Below, one piece after another: positions 12,063 through 23,445 of a DNA stretch of 64,000 nucleotides. Under the pieces are notes generated by a model, which was not told the origin of the DNA, did no database searches, and was given only the letters and a program-made list of their open reading frames with translations. Position numbers and translations under genes: made by a program. The stretch comes from Lunularia cruciata (Eukaryota; Streptophyta; Marchantiopsida; Lunulariales; Lunulariaceae). The stretch covers positions 55,632,291-55,696,290 of the forward strand of contig OX419755.1 in the NCBI GenBank assembly GCA_948567375.1, read 5' to 3'. Within the stretch, counting starts at the first letter, position 1. Every line of letters starts with the position of its first letter.

Positions 12063-12784
12063 CGTAATCTTCCAAGGATAGGAGACCTTAAGAGAATAGA
12101 GGAGACAACACAAAGCTCTGCACTCAATCCCCAATGCCCCAAAGGAGCACATTGACTATATTATATAGCAAGGAGTACTTCCCCAAAGGAAGCTCCACCC
12201 TTGGATCAAATACATGGATTGGTGACATGTCAGTGAGCTATAGCCTAAGATTAGTTGCATGCATGGGTGACATGTCATTTCTGATCCTATTTGGTTGGTC
12301 AAACCATCTTTGACCAAAGAGAATCTTCTTGTAGGAATCTCCAAATTGTATGTGTGAGGTATCGTTGGAAAGCTCTTGATGAGACAAGCCTGGGATGAGC
12401 CAAGGCCCGCCCATTTGTACTTGACATTTTTGAGGCCTAATTCATTCGTTTAGGCCTCCAAAATTGGATTTGAAATTTCTAGACTATTTTTGACTCTTGC
12501 ACTATTAGTAAAAGTACTCTTTTAGTGACATCTTTATCTGATCTACCTAGCCCATCATACATAACATCTTTCTAGATGTTACCAAGCCAATTTTCATCCG
12601 TGGATAATATGTTTAGCTTTTGGTATTACAAATTTAGGCTATTTTTAGCTCCTACACTATTAGTAAAAGTATTATTTTGGTGAAACCTTTATCTAATTTA
12701 CCTAGCCCATCATACAAAACATCCTTCAAAATATTACAAACCAATTTTCACCTCTATATGATATGTCTAGTTCTTGGTATTACA
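12063..12784 (-). mobile_element. Solo LTR of the E3 family (copy A)
   Basis: Matches the LTRs of element E3 (40106-40669 and 55786-56470) block by block: 'cactcaat', 'gccccaaaggagcac', 'ggattggtgacatgtc', 'ttaggcctccaaaattgg', 'atgttaccaagccaattt'. It ends 'ggtattaca'. The flanks are AACTA (12058-12062) and AATTA (12785-12789), a target-site duplication with one C-to-T change. No primer site or internal region adjoins it, so it is a solo LTR. It carries an internal tandem duplication of about 155 bases (about 12478-12632 and 12633-12787). Confidence 0.8.
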
Positions 12785-13019
12785 AATTATGGATTGGTAG
12801 AGAAGGAGTGAAGGATACACTTGTTGACAAAGTAAGACTCAGAGACGCACATGAAGGAGATAGAGAATCAAGTTAACATAACAGATGGAGAATCAAGTAA
12901 ACATGGCAGAGAAGCAAATCAAGAAGGAAGGTTGGAGAATCAAGAAACAAAGGAAAAGGTATCTAAAGCTTATTCAAAATTAGCATCCACAGTAGTTGCT
13001 TTTTGCAAGGGCTTGCTAA
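12785..13019. other. Spacer between two head-to-head solo LTRs
   Basis: 235 bases, purine-rich on the plus strand (many 'agaga' and 'ggaga' runs), with no open frame. It separates the 5' ends of the two LTRs and would be the loop if the pair folded back on itself. Confidence 0.6.
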
Positions 13020-13615
13020 TGTAATACCAATAGCTAGACATATTATCTAGAGGTGAGAATTTTCTTGGTAATATTTGGATGGAAGTTATATATGATAGAA
13101 AAAGTAGATCAGATAGAGGTGTTATCATAAGAGTATTTTCACTAATAGAGAAGAAACCAAAAACACCTTGAAAACTTCAAAGCTAATTTTGGAAGCCTAA
13201 ACAGATGAATTAAGTCTCAAAATGGGAAGATTTTGTTCCTTAGGAGAAAAATCCTTGCCTATCCCTCCATTTTTTGTCTCATTGAAAGCTTTCCAATGGT
13301 ACCTCACCCATTCAATTTTGAGCTTTTTACAAGAAGATTCTCTAAAGATTCCCTTTGGTCAAACTTGTTTGACCAACCAGATAGGACAAGGACCAACATG
13401 TCACCCATCCGTATGACTAATCTAAGAGTGGAGCTTTTTGACATGTCACACATCCATACATCTGTTCCAAGGGTAGAGCTTCCTTTGAGTGGATCCTCTT
13501 TGCTATATAATAAAGACAAGGTGCTCCTTTGGGGCATTGGAGTATTGAGTGCTAAAGCTTTGTGTTTTTTCTCTTTTGTTTCTCTTGGGGGTTCTCATAT
13601 CCATAGAACATTATA
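13020..13615 (+). mobile_element. Solo LTR of the E3 family (copy B)
   Basis: Begins TGTAATAC and runs through the same blocks as copy A in the opposite orientation ('agctagacatattatctaga', 'ctcctttggggcattggagt'). It ends in a mutated form of GTATTACA (CATTATA). It is bounded by an exact 5-bp target-site duplication GCTAA (13015-13019 and 13616-13620). No primer site follows, so it is a solo LTR from unequal recombination. Open frames inside it are chance. Confidence 0.85.
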
Positions 13616-13620
13616 GCTAA

Positions 13621-16600
13621 CCAATCAAAGTTAAAGAGTGAGGCTATAGGAACACAAGAGAGATGTGAGTTAGTAGAAATAGAAGCTCAAAAATGGGCAA
13701 AGATAGAGATGTAAAGAGCAAAAGTGAGGTAGATAAAATGTTGGCCTCCAAGAAACTAAGATCTAAATCAGAAAATCATAGTTCAAGGAGAAGAATGTAA
13801 AGTCCAATCATTTTCATTCTATGTTAATAGAATTAGCAAAGGTGGACAAATCACCCAATGAGATTAAAACTTTAATGGCAGCTTTTTCTAATGAACAAAT
13901 TGATACAAATGATAGATATTGTGATGATCCTAAATTTCCCAACTACACTCCTTTTACTCCAAGTGATGGGGTTGATACCTATTGTCCTAGTGGAAAAAAT
14001 TTCTAAGTGGACATGATTACACTCCCTCTATCACTCTACAAGTGATGGGAGCAATTTGTATTATCCTAGTGGTTTTGAGTTAGAAGACGGACATATAAGT
14101 AAATACATGACCTGTTGTTTGTTCTCAATGGATGGTCTAGGAATGTCATTGATGTGTCCTAGTGAATGGAATATCTTGGATATCTCAATAGACTACATTG
14201 AAATGTCTTGTTTTATTGATGTTGATAGAGTCTTGTCATAAAATAGTTGAGATATGGTTTTATCTTGTTTTAAAAAATTGGAGCAAGTTGGGATTAGGGA
14301 CCTCAAGGGCCATGGGAGCCACAAAGAGGCTATGGGTCTTAGCTGGGTTGTGGAAAGAGCAGTAGAGAATGCATAGTAATTTGTGACATTTACTCCTTTC
14401 TTAAAAAGTATTCTCTATAAGAGCAGAAGAAAGAGAATGTTTAATAATTTCTCTCTAGCACCAGATATTGTACAAATAAGTCTAGTATCTCTTTGGCATT
14501 GGATGCTATTTAATGGGGTGCAATTTTTGAATGCTCTTGCTATTGAGGAGTGGGCATTTTTGGATTACCAAAAATAGTAGGAATCGGGAAGATCTTTGAT
14601 GAAATGTTGCCATAGTCATTGGAGGAGATGAGTATGCCTTCCCACTACACTTCAAAATACTCACCTAATTTTTGCCCTAGTTCCCATATGCATGGTTCAA
14701 CAAGTATCTAGTGGGAGATAAAGAAAAAATGTTCTTCAAAGGAAACCTTTGCTTTTGGATGATGGTTCTCAAGTTTCTCATAAAGGAAAGCATATATGTT
14801 TTTGTGCACTTGTGATTCTATAATTTGAGCAATTGAATTTTATAGAAGCTAAGCTTGATCAAAGGCAATTTTACTGTGCAACTTTAGTTAGGCCTTGGTT
14901 TGGATCATGAGCTTTTAGCACAATGCTTCTATCACCGTGAGTGTAGCTACAAGGTGTAGCTACAAGGTGTCATATATGGATAAATAGATCAGGAGCATAT
15001 TCTAGACCTTGAGAACTAGAGCATTAGTAGCTTTTCTATTAACAATTGGTACGTAATAGCACATTCTTATCATTAACAAAATAAGTTTTTATCTTTCTAT
15101 AACTCCATCTCTTTTCACTACAAAATATATAGGAGTCACTGAATAGACAAAGTAACCCCTTGGCTTCAAAAACCAATTGAGTTCTAGCAGCAACTTCCCA
15201 CCTATTTAGGGTCATGCCAAGTCATGATCCAAACCAAGGCACAAATCCAAACCAACATTAAGGCTCCCAATATCAAACAAGCTTTTGTAATCTCTCTCAA
15301 AAACTTATGAGTGCTCATTTCCATGAGTCCTATACCACTGTCCCACAATATCATTCCACTCATATTTTACCTGTACAAATATTTACTTCTTATGTAGCAC
15401 CAAAACTCTTTCATCAACCGATATTCATGTTCATTTTGCTACTTTGTTCTAAGGAGTTTCTTTATTGCCTCACATGATCAAAATTGCTTCAAAGTGGAAG
15501 GAATCAACATTAAATTGAACTTTGTACTCTATCACCAGATTGGATTACTAAGGATTTAGAACACAAAATACTACCATACATACCAAGAGTACAGGAGAGA
15601 CTAAATCATTAAATCTTGGAATATATACCAAAGTCAAAGATTATTGAAAGTAATAAGATGAATAATGAAAAACATGTGCCATGTACAAGTAATATGATAA
15701 TACATAATATAATTGGGACTTTTGTCTCTATGGCAGCTAACCTAAGCCTACACTACTTGCTTTTACCTTCTCAATTGCAATATCCAAGTGTTGACATGAG
15801 GAGGATTGAGACCTTAGACTAAAAAGCCACATACTATTCTTCTCCTCAAGTGTTAGCAATGGATCCTAAAAGAACTCTGCTAAACTGTCATAAGGATCTG
15901 TGCTATAATCTTTCAGATGCCCATACAACCACTCTTGGGTAAAAAGTATAGAGGTTCTAAATCTCTCCTAAGGATCTAGCAAGAGGCCATGATATGAGAT
16001 ATATGATGATGTATACCTTGTTTGAGGAGTAAATTGAGAAGGATATCATCCTTCCCTATCAAAATAGATTTCTCCATCAATGGCTGGTCTCTATGCTAAG
16101 GGGAAAGATGAGCCATCCACTAATCCCACACACTCGACAAATCTTTTTCAGCAAAGATGTGAGAAATTCTTGCTCTCTCTCTTCTATCTAGCCAATTGAC
16201 TTCCCTACCTAAACAAGATAATATTGCGGTGATCACTCTATTTGTAAAATGCACCATTGGATCCAACACTAAATGTTTAATCCTCTTGCTATATATACTC
16301 CCATGACTAAAGATTATAGTTTCCATGATGCCTGAATTTATCTAGAGCAATTGCAAGTTGCATAGAGACATGATCTTTATGTGAATTATATTAAAAAATA
16401 GAATGGTCTTTAATATGATCCACTAACATTATAAAAGAAAAAATATTGATAAAAATGACTTGAGTAAATGATATAAGATTGAGATCCATAAAAATTTTAT
16501 CTAAAAAATTATTGTAGCAATAAAAGATCCATACAACTAAGTTTTCTAAATGACAAAAAATTGAGATCCATAAAAATATTATGGATAAAATCATTGTAGC

Positions 16601-16835
16601 AATATGAGCTTACTCATTTGTGAAGAAATTTAGTCAAAGTAACAAATTTCAACCATTTCAACAAAATCAACCCACTTCCATATCCATCCTCATCACCAAT
16701 CCATTTTTCTAAATCTAAACTTGTCTCATTGCATACTTCATTGTCATTATCCTCAATCTAGTGTTTTTCTTGTTGTACTATGCATGGACTTTTGCATTGC
16801 CTTTATAATTTTGTATAGCACTTCCATGTGAGAAC
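13621..16835. other. Unassigned AT-rich region, probably decayed repeats
   Basis: No complete gene was found. Short frames exist: 13821-14006 and 14056-14241 plus share a 'Y-(C/Y)-P-S-G' motif and may be one broken frame, and 16120-16326 minus contains LSCLGREVNWLDRRE. None matches a family I know. A 12-bp unit is doubled at about 14945-14970 ('gtgtagctacaag'). A 17-bp inverted match ('gccttggtttggatcat') lies near 14892 and 15225. Codon frames are broken throughout, as in old transposon debris. Confidence 0.35.
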
Positions 16836-16840
16836 CTATT

Positions 16841-17314
16841 TGTAACAATATGAAGTTACCGACGAGTTAGTCAAGGCTAACAAAGTAGCAAATAAGCCAA
16901 ATTAGCCTAGAATATTCTAGAAGTATCTAGGAAGCTACTTGGTACTTTTATAGTATTGGGAAACATGCATGACAAGTGGTAACTTCTAGGAGTAAGCTCC
17001 TTGGAAAGTTTCCTGGCTAGCTTAACTTGTACCCCAAGTAAGTAGCTTCTAGAAAGTTTCCAACTAGCTTAGCTTGCATGCTAAACAGGTGGTTTTTAGA
17101 AGGAATCTTCTTGAGAAACCTCCAGGTCAACTTGACTTGCACTCCAAGAAAGCGGTTTAAGGAAAATTCTTGAGAAGCTTCTCAAGAGCCTTGTATGATC
17201 CCTATAAATACCAAAGCCTAAGCTCATACTAGGCATTCAGAGTTTTCACTCATTCAAGTGTCTGAATGTGATCTTCCATTCTCCTATTTCTCTCCTTAGT
17301 CTTGGTCTTTTACA
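16841..17314 (+). repeat. E1 5' LTR
   Basis: 474 bp, from TGTAACAATATG to CTTTTACA. It pairs with 21573-22058. It contains several tandemly arranged 'agcttctagaa / gcttgcatgc' blocks that form short inverted repeats, and a candidate TATA box, CTATAAATA, at about 17201. Confidence 0.9.
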
Positions 17315-17328
17315 TTGGTATCAAAGTA
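17315..17328 (+). other. E1 primer-binding site (initiator tRNA-Met type)
   Basis: 'ttggtatcaaagta' directly follows the 5' LTR. It matches the plant initiator-Met primer site (TGGTATCAGAGC) with few changes, and it fixes the element's orientation as plus. Confidence 0.85.
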
Positions 17329-17479
17329 GGAATTGGATGGATGAAATTTATGGACCACTAAATCCATTTCCACCAACCCTTGGGATTTTTGTATATGTAT
17401 AGTACCCAAGCATCATTTCATGCACTTCATCACGTCATATTTTGGGTAGAATTTTTTGAATGCAATAACCTTGTTTGAA

Positions 17480-18420
17480 GAACCCTTGGTACTTCTAGTT
17501 GTAAATTATGGAGAGCGGTGGATGTGTTTCCTCTACATGTTAATCTAGATAAATTGAAGGTAGTGTGGTAGAGTAGTAGTCATAGCAACAATGCTTGAGG
17601 TTATCATTTCTATGTAGCAACAAATCAAGCACCTTACTTGATTGTTGGGAGATCATCAACGACAAGAACATATAAAGAGAGAAAGGGAAGAGTAAATCCA
17701 ATTTTTGAATCCCAAGGTATTTGAAAGCAAGAATCTTCCGGGTGCAATGGAGAATTTTGTGTTTGATTGTGAATGTTATCTCAAAGCTACCAATCTTCAA
17801 GATAAATGGAAATAGATTCTCTTAGCTTCTAGCCAAATGGATGGAGTAGCAAAGTTATGGTGGTAATTCCAAGTAGAGTGAGCTGAATGGCAAATTGTTG
17901 CACCAATTTTGACATGGGTAGAATTCAAGAGTGCAATAATTGGTCAATCCCAAGCTGTAAATACCACACAAATTGCACAAGATAGGTTAGTAGAGTTGGA
18001 AGAAAATTGGCTATGTAAGAAGTTACACCATGCAATTCTAGAACACCATCATGCAAATTCTAGATATACTAGAAGTTGAAGCTTTGGATCAATTTGTGAG
18101 GAGCTTGAAGGTACAAACCAAATTAGAGGTAACTATGTGGGAGCCAAAACACTTGTAGGAAGCCATGCAATTGGCCAAATGCTTTGATTCCTTGGTTCCA
18201 ACAACTTGGTCTTGACCTTGACCTCCACAAAACCCACCAATATACTACACATGAGTAGAAGACATGGCATCAATGGAGATTGATGCCATTCAAAGGAGAC
18301 TACTTGGCATTGAAAATACAAAAAAATTACAAAAAAATGGTGGTTATTTTTATTACCACCAAATTGGATATTGCATTGCTAAATGTACACTCAAAGATTG
18401 AGCAACCTCAATAAGTCATT
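17480..18420 (+). pseudogene. E1 gag remnant
   Basis: The plus-strand translation aligns with E2 gag across several frames, with motifs such as FVRSLKVQTKLEVTM and EAMQLAKCFDSLV. The zinc-knuckle region near 18340-18400 reads YFYYHQIGYCIAKC, in which the first two Cys of the CCHC motif have become Tyr. Many stops are present. Confidence 0.75.
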
Positions 18421-18479
18421 TATATTGAGTTTGTGGAGAAAAATGATCAAGGAAATAAGGAATCCAAGAAGGAGATTTC

Positions 18480-18870
18480 AAGCCGCCTATTGGGAACTTG
18501 ATTAGTTCCAATGGGATTGAAGGCTTGACCTATGCAAGTTTGATTCACTTGCAAGTTATGATATTCGATAGTGGCTATAGACTTTAGGTTGATTTTAGAA
18601 GTTTAGTGAATTGTATTTCCAAGAAATTAGCAAATGAATTATGTATTCCTATCAAGCAAGTAATTGTAAGCAAATTGATGATGGTGGATGGCAAAAAAGG
18701 TTTTGCATTTTGAACCTCACATTCTATTACATTAAGGATAGGGAAGGAGTAGTTGGAGTGTATGAGGTTTGTAGTGGCACCTCTAAACTATGATGTCATT
18801 TTGAATTTGCCTTGGCTTGAACATCATAAGGTTCAATTTGATTGGACTCAATGAAAAATTCAAGTACAAC
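18480..18870 (+). pseudogene. E1 aspartic protease remnant
   Basis: Aligns with E2 protease: an 'SNGIEGLTYASLIHLQ'-like start, 'KLMMVDGKKGFAF', and 'DVILNLPWLEHHKVQFDWT' at the end. The active-site region is degraded and stops are present. Confidence 0.7.
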
Positions 18871-19159
18871 AACCAAGGTAGAAATTTCAGAGTAGGTTGT
18901 CTGGCACTTTTGAGTAAGACACCTAAGAATAGTCAATCCCAAGATGAGAAGCTTGTCAAGAAGCAACCATGGAGCAAGCTTTGAAGGAAGATAAGTCCCA
19001 AGATAGAAAGTTTGTCAATAAAACAACCATAGAGCAAGCTTTGGAAGAAGATAAGTCTATTTCTGTGGTGTGGATCAATTGTACATGGAAAATCTGAGGA
19101 GGGCAAGAAGCCTCATCAAGCAATGGTTGATCAAATAGTTCAAGAGCTTTTAGATATGT

Positions 19160-19790
19160 TTCTGGATTATTTTCCAAAGGGATTACACTTTGATCATGGT
19201 ATGCCCTTCAAGATTGAGTTGTTGCCAAGAAGTACTCCAGTGAGTAGACTCATCTATCGGCTCTCACCAAAGAAGTTAGACAAGCTTCAAAGAACATGAA
19301 CAAATATTGGAGAAGGATTTCATATGACATTGTACATCTTCTTGGGGAGCACTAGTACTATTCATTCCAAAGAAGGATGGAGGACTCCACTTTTGTATTG
19401 ATTACCGTGGTCTCAACAAACAAGCAAGATTGCATATCCCTTGCCTCAAATTGATGACTTGCTAGATCAATTGAGTGGAGCACAATACTTATCCAAGTTG
19501 GATTTTCAAAGTGACTATTGGTAGATTCTCATTGATAAAGAGGATGTGAAAAAGACTACCTTTTGCACAAGGTATGGGCACTTTGAGTGAAGAGTTCTAC
19601 CTTTTGGGCTCACTAATGCTATAGCAATCTTCATGGATCAGATGCATTGGGTGTTGGATAGACTATTGGATTGATATGTGGTGGTGTTCTTGGATGATAT
19701 CTCAATCTATAGCAAGAGAGAGGCAGAACACATAAGTCATGTGTGATAAGTCTTGAGATGACTATGACAATGGAAGTTCTATTGCAAGAA
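19160..19790 (+). pseudogene. E1 reverse transcriptase remnant
   Basis: The frame contains [14 protein letters not shown], then [12 protein letters not shown], the YxDD-box equivalent (FLDD) of Ty3/gypsy reverse transcriptases. At least four in-frame stops are visible. TGG and CGA codons appear changed to TAG and TGA. Confidence 0.85.
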
Positions 19791-19799
19791 GTCAAAGTG

Positions 19800-20480
19800 T
19801 GCCTTTTAGCAAAAGAAGTTACCTTCTTGGGTCACAAAATTTGATCAAAGGGGATCAAGATGGAAGAGGAGAAAATCAAAGCCATTAGTGGCTAGCCTAC
19901 TTTGAAGGATACCACAAAAGTGTGGGCATTTAATGGATTGGCAAGCTTTTATTGTGGTTCATCTACTATTGTGCTCATGTAGCAGCACCATTGACCAACC
20001 TCTTGGAGAAGAATTGAAGCTTTTAGTGGACCATCAAACACAAAGAAGCATTCCAAAAGCTAAAACATATAGTGCCTTCAAGACCCATTTTTCAACCATA
20101 TGACTCTCAACTACCTTGTGTGGTTGATTTTGATGCTTTTAACTTTGCCATTGGAGATATGTTGCAACAAGAATTTCCAAATGGGTGACATCCCATTCTC
20201 TTTGTGTCTCGTTGACTAAACACCATAGAAAGAAATTACTCTACTCAAGATCAAGAACAACTAGCAAAGGTATATGCCACTAAGGTGTGGATAGACTATC
20301 TCTTAGGGAAACAAGTGATCATTCAAACCAATCACAAACCCTTGTTGCAAACATTACATTTGGAGCACATGAAGAGTCAACATCATTGATGGGAGAAACA
20401 ACTACAATTTTTTGACATCAAACTTGAGTACAAACCCAATTGGTTCCATGTCATCCTTGATGTCCTATCATGACAACCTG
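19800..20480 (+). pseudogene. E1 RNase H remnant
   Basis: Aligns with the E2 RNase H segment: 'EAFQKLKH', a 'VDFDAFNFAIG' block, 'FVSR*LNT' and 'WRHYLLGKQVI'-like blocks. It is broken by stops and frameshifts. Confidence 0.75.
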
Positions 20481-21560
20481 ATTTGAAGTTTCTTACTATC
20501 ATCACGGCAGAAATTACAATGGTGTCAATCAACTCCAAAGCCCAAATTGAGTTTAAGACAACTTTACAACAAGATGGTACAAGGTCTTCTTTCTGATGGT
20601 ACAAGGTCACCTTACAAGATGCAACAAGGAGTACAACACCTTCTCCTTCAAGGAAGGCCCTCTATTTTGTGAGAACCAAATCTATGTTCCAACCAAGGGT
20701 GCTCTTAGACTTGTGTGCAAGCACTCTTCTAGACACTCTTCACCAAGCTTGCTTTATCCATAGCCTATCATCTTAAAATTGATAGACAAACCAAACGTGC
20801 AAATTGCACCTTGGAGGATATGCTTTGTGCCTTTGTCAATGTTCACTATACCAATTGGGATGAATGTCTTATAGTTGTGGGGTTTGCACACAATAAAATT
20901 CCGTATAAGCAAACACCAGATCCTCTCCTTTCTTCCTAAATTTTGGCCAAAACCCCCTTGTTCCAGATTCCTTTCTTGCTATTTCTCCATCTCATGTCTC
21001 TCATACTTCCAACTTCTTGACCACCTTATCTCAATCCCTCCAATAAGCCAAATCTCATCTCTTTGTTGCTCAAAATTTACAAAAACAATATGCAAATCAC
21101 CATTGTCATGATCTCACCTTTGAACTCAATGATAAGGTCACGCTCTACTCTAGTAACCTACCCTTCCCACTTGATTCCTAAATCTGTAAACTTGCTCCTA
21201 ATTGGATATGTCTATTTGAAGTCACCCAAATCATTCTCTTATTGCTTGTTGACTTGACTTGCCTTCTCATATGCAAATCCACCCTGTCTTTCACATTTCC
21301 AAGTTAAAACCTGTTGTTTATAATCCATCTTCCTTTTCCTTTCATGTCTAACCTCCTCTTGTGCCTATCAATGATCATGAAGAGTATGAAGTTGATTTTA
21401 TCCTTGCACGTCACTACATTCAACATGGCCACCAACAACATATTGATTACAAGGTCCTTTGGAAGATGCTACTTGGGAGCCTCTTTCTCATCTCCAAAAT
21501 GCACAAATGGCCATCCAAGAGTTTGAAGCTTCAATGGTGATGAGAACATCACCAACTAGC
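20481..21560 (+). pseudogene. E1 integrase with core deletion, and chromodomain
   Basis: The N-terminal linker ('ALRLV' region, about 20700) joins directly to the end of the catalytic core ('DRQTKRANCTLEDML' region, about 20780). E2 has about 435 extra bases here, so the zinc finger and both catalytic Asp residues are lost. Further on, PINDHEEYEVDFILARHYIQ and YKVLWK at about 21360-21470 are the chromodomain. Stops and frameshifts are present. Confidence 0.8.
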
Positions 21561-21572
21561 AGTGGGGAAATA
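21560..21572 (+). other. E1 polypurine tract
   Basis: 'cagtggggaaata' immediately before the 3' LTR, at the position and composition expected of the plus-strand primer. Confidence 0.7.
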
Positions 21573-22058
21573 TGTAACAATGTGGCATTATCGGCAAGTT
21601 AGTCAAGGCTAACAAAGTAGAAAATAAGCCAATCAGCCTAGAATATTCAAAAAAGTATTTAGGAAGCTACTTGTACCTTCCAAGTATTAGGTAACATGCA
21701 TGACAACTAGTGACTTCTAGGAGGAAGCTACTTAGGGAGCCTCTCAACTAGCTTAACTTGCATCCCAAGTAGGTAGCTTCTAGAAGGAAGCTTCTAGAAA
21801 GCTTCCAACTAGTTTAGCTCACACGCCAAGTAGATAGCTTCTAGAAGGAATCTTCTTGAGAAACTTCCCGGTTAACTTGACTTGCACTCCAAGAAAGTGG
21901 CTTAAGGAAAATTCTTGAGAAGCTTCTCAAGTGCCTTCTATGCTCCCTATAAATATGAAAGCCTATGCTCATGCTAGGTATTTGGAGTTTTCCTCATTCA
22001 AGTGTCCCAATGTGATCTTCCATTCTCCTATTTCTCTCCTTAGTCTTGGTCTTTTACA
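21573..22058 (+). repeat. E1 3' LTR
   Basis: 486 bp, TGTAACAATGTG to CTTTTACA, closely similar to the 5' LTR with scattered substitutions and small indels. Confidence 0.9.
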
Positions 22059-22516
22059 CTATCCAAGGCATATTGACAAAAAAAGAACTTGAACCCGCTC
22101 CAGAGATAAATGTGAGAGATGTGCCAAAGAGAATGCTCAAGATTTCTCTCCATGCAATTCACAAAGGAGAAAAAATGGATATGAAAATCAAAGAACCTAG
22201 GCAAAATGGTATGACAAAAGCACTCCATTGTGTGGAGGTCAAATTGATGCAAGGACAGAATAACAAGCCAAAATTCCATGAAAAATGGATGCAAGAATTG
22301 GATGACAAGTAAAACCTAACCAAGGAATATTGGGAGAGGAAAGAGAGAGAAACCAAGACAAACTGATGCAAGAACTGATTGACAAGTCAAACCCAACCAA
22401 GGGATATTGTGAGAGGAAGTTTGGACCAGATTGGTGTACAAGACACATGTACAACTTCAAACACATGGTATAATCTCAAATTCAAATTAAACTTAATCCC
22501 TTATGGGAGTTCCCAC

Positions 22517-22560
22517 AGCCAAAAAATCCTATGGGGTGTACCCCATAGGATTTAATGGCT
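22517..22560. repeat. Near-perfect stem-loop, 20-bp arms
   Basis: Arms 22517-22536 and 22541-22560 pair at 18 of 20 positions; the inner 13 bp are perfect and the loop is TGTA. The centre reads 'atggggtgtaccccat'. Confidence 0.85.
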
Positions 22561-22644
22561 ATAGGAGAAACTTTTAAGGAAAAATGATACCTCTCTAATC
22601 AAACCATGTAACCATTCCCATCATACTCCATAGCCATTCCCATC

Positions 22645-22682
22645 AAACCTCATAAAATGTTTTATGGAATATTTATGAGGTT
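22645..22682. repeat. Short stem-loop
   Basis: 'aacctcataaa' at about 22646-22656 is the reverse complement of 'tttatgaggtt' at 22672-22682, with a 15-base AT-rich loop. Confidence 0.7.
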
Positions 22683-23445
22683 CCTGAAACCAATATTTGA
22701 AAGCCTCCCTCTATAAGCTTTAATCAAGGTTATAAAGGAGGAGGATTAAAAACCTGCTCCATGTGGCACTCTAATTTGAAATGTGTGGAGTTCATCAAAA
22801 AATTAAGGAAAATGAAGAGAGGCAATCCTTTTATTTTGCTTGCTCAAAGTAAGATGATCTTGAGATGATAAAAGCCCCTTGCATGAGAAGAACTTGAACT
22901 CCTTTACGTGTTGATCCTTGATCCTGAGAAATTGATGCCTACATGAAATTGAGTTTGTCAATCTCATCTTGGAAGGAGTTGACTATGCCAATTTCTTTGA
23001 TATCAGCCCAATCCAAGCAATGATATTGTGGTACCCACATTTTTTGTTTTTTTGAAATGTGGAAGAAGAAGTGTATAGAGAAGTCAGATTGTGCCTATAT
23101 GGCCGAAGAAGGCAAAGAAAAGTGTCTTTGGGATGAAACCCAAGGTAATGTGGCTTTGGGTCATAAGGCAAAGTACTCAGAATTTTCCTGTCAGCATACA
23201 ACCCAAAGAAAGGAGTCTTCGTATCGGGGGTGCTCAACCCACACGGACAATGCTCAAGGATAGTGTAACAACTTTCCTTTGGGGCGGAGATTCACAAAGG
23301 GACCATTCAAAAACGACGGTCATACGCGTGAAGGACACTTGACAGTGACAAGAGCATGCAAGAGGTGTGATTTCTTGGTAGAAACTTGAATTGAAGAGTG
23401 ACAAAGAAGGTGCAACTCTATAAAAATCGGGCTAAAGACAAAGTG

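Larger units (their letters stand above)
16841..22058 (+). mobile_element. E1: Ty3/gypsy chromovirus, decayed full-length copy
   Basis: A 5.2-kb LTR retrotransposon with both LTRs, an initiator-Met primer site, gag, protease, reverse transcriptase, RNase H, an integrase remnant, a chromodomain and a purine tract. Flanking 5-mers CTATT (16836-16840) and CTATC (22059-22063) are a target-site duplication with one transition. It is the same family as E2 (41194-46828), which shows what is missing: about 435 bases of the integrase core. Stops in every domain, mostly explicable by C-to-T or G-to-A changes, show it is old and cannot act alone. Confidence 0.92.
22064..23026. other. Spacer between E1 and E4 with two stem-loops
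   Basis: A plus-strand frame runs out of the E1 LTR to 22312 (lysine-rich, KMDMKIKEPRQNG) and is of unknown origin. Two inverted repeats are annotated separately. No domain is recognised, and the rest is probably decayed repeat DNA. Confidence 0.4.

Noticed and set aside
13233-13616. Plus-strand 127-codon frame
   Set aside because: Lies entirely within solo LTR B; the same region is not open in other LTR copies.
14892-15242. 17-bp inverted match that could be MITE ends
   Set aside because: No target-site duplication, the similarity does not extend beyond the 17 bp, and it is single-copy in the window.
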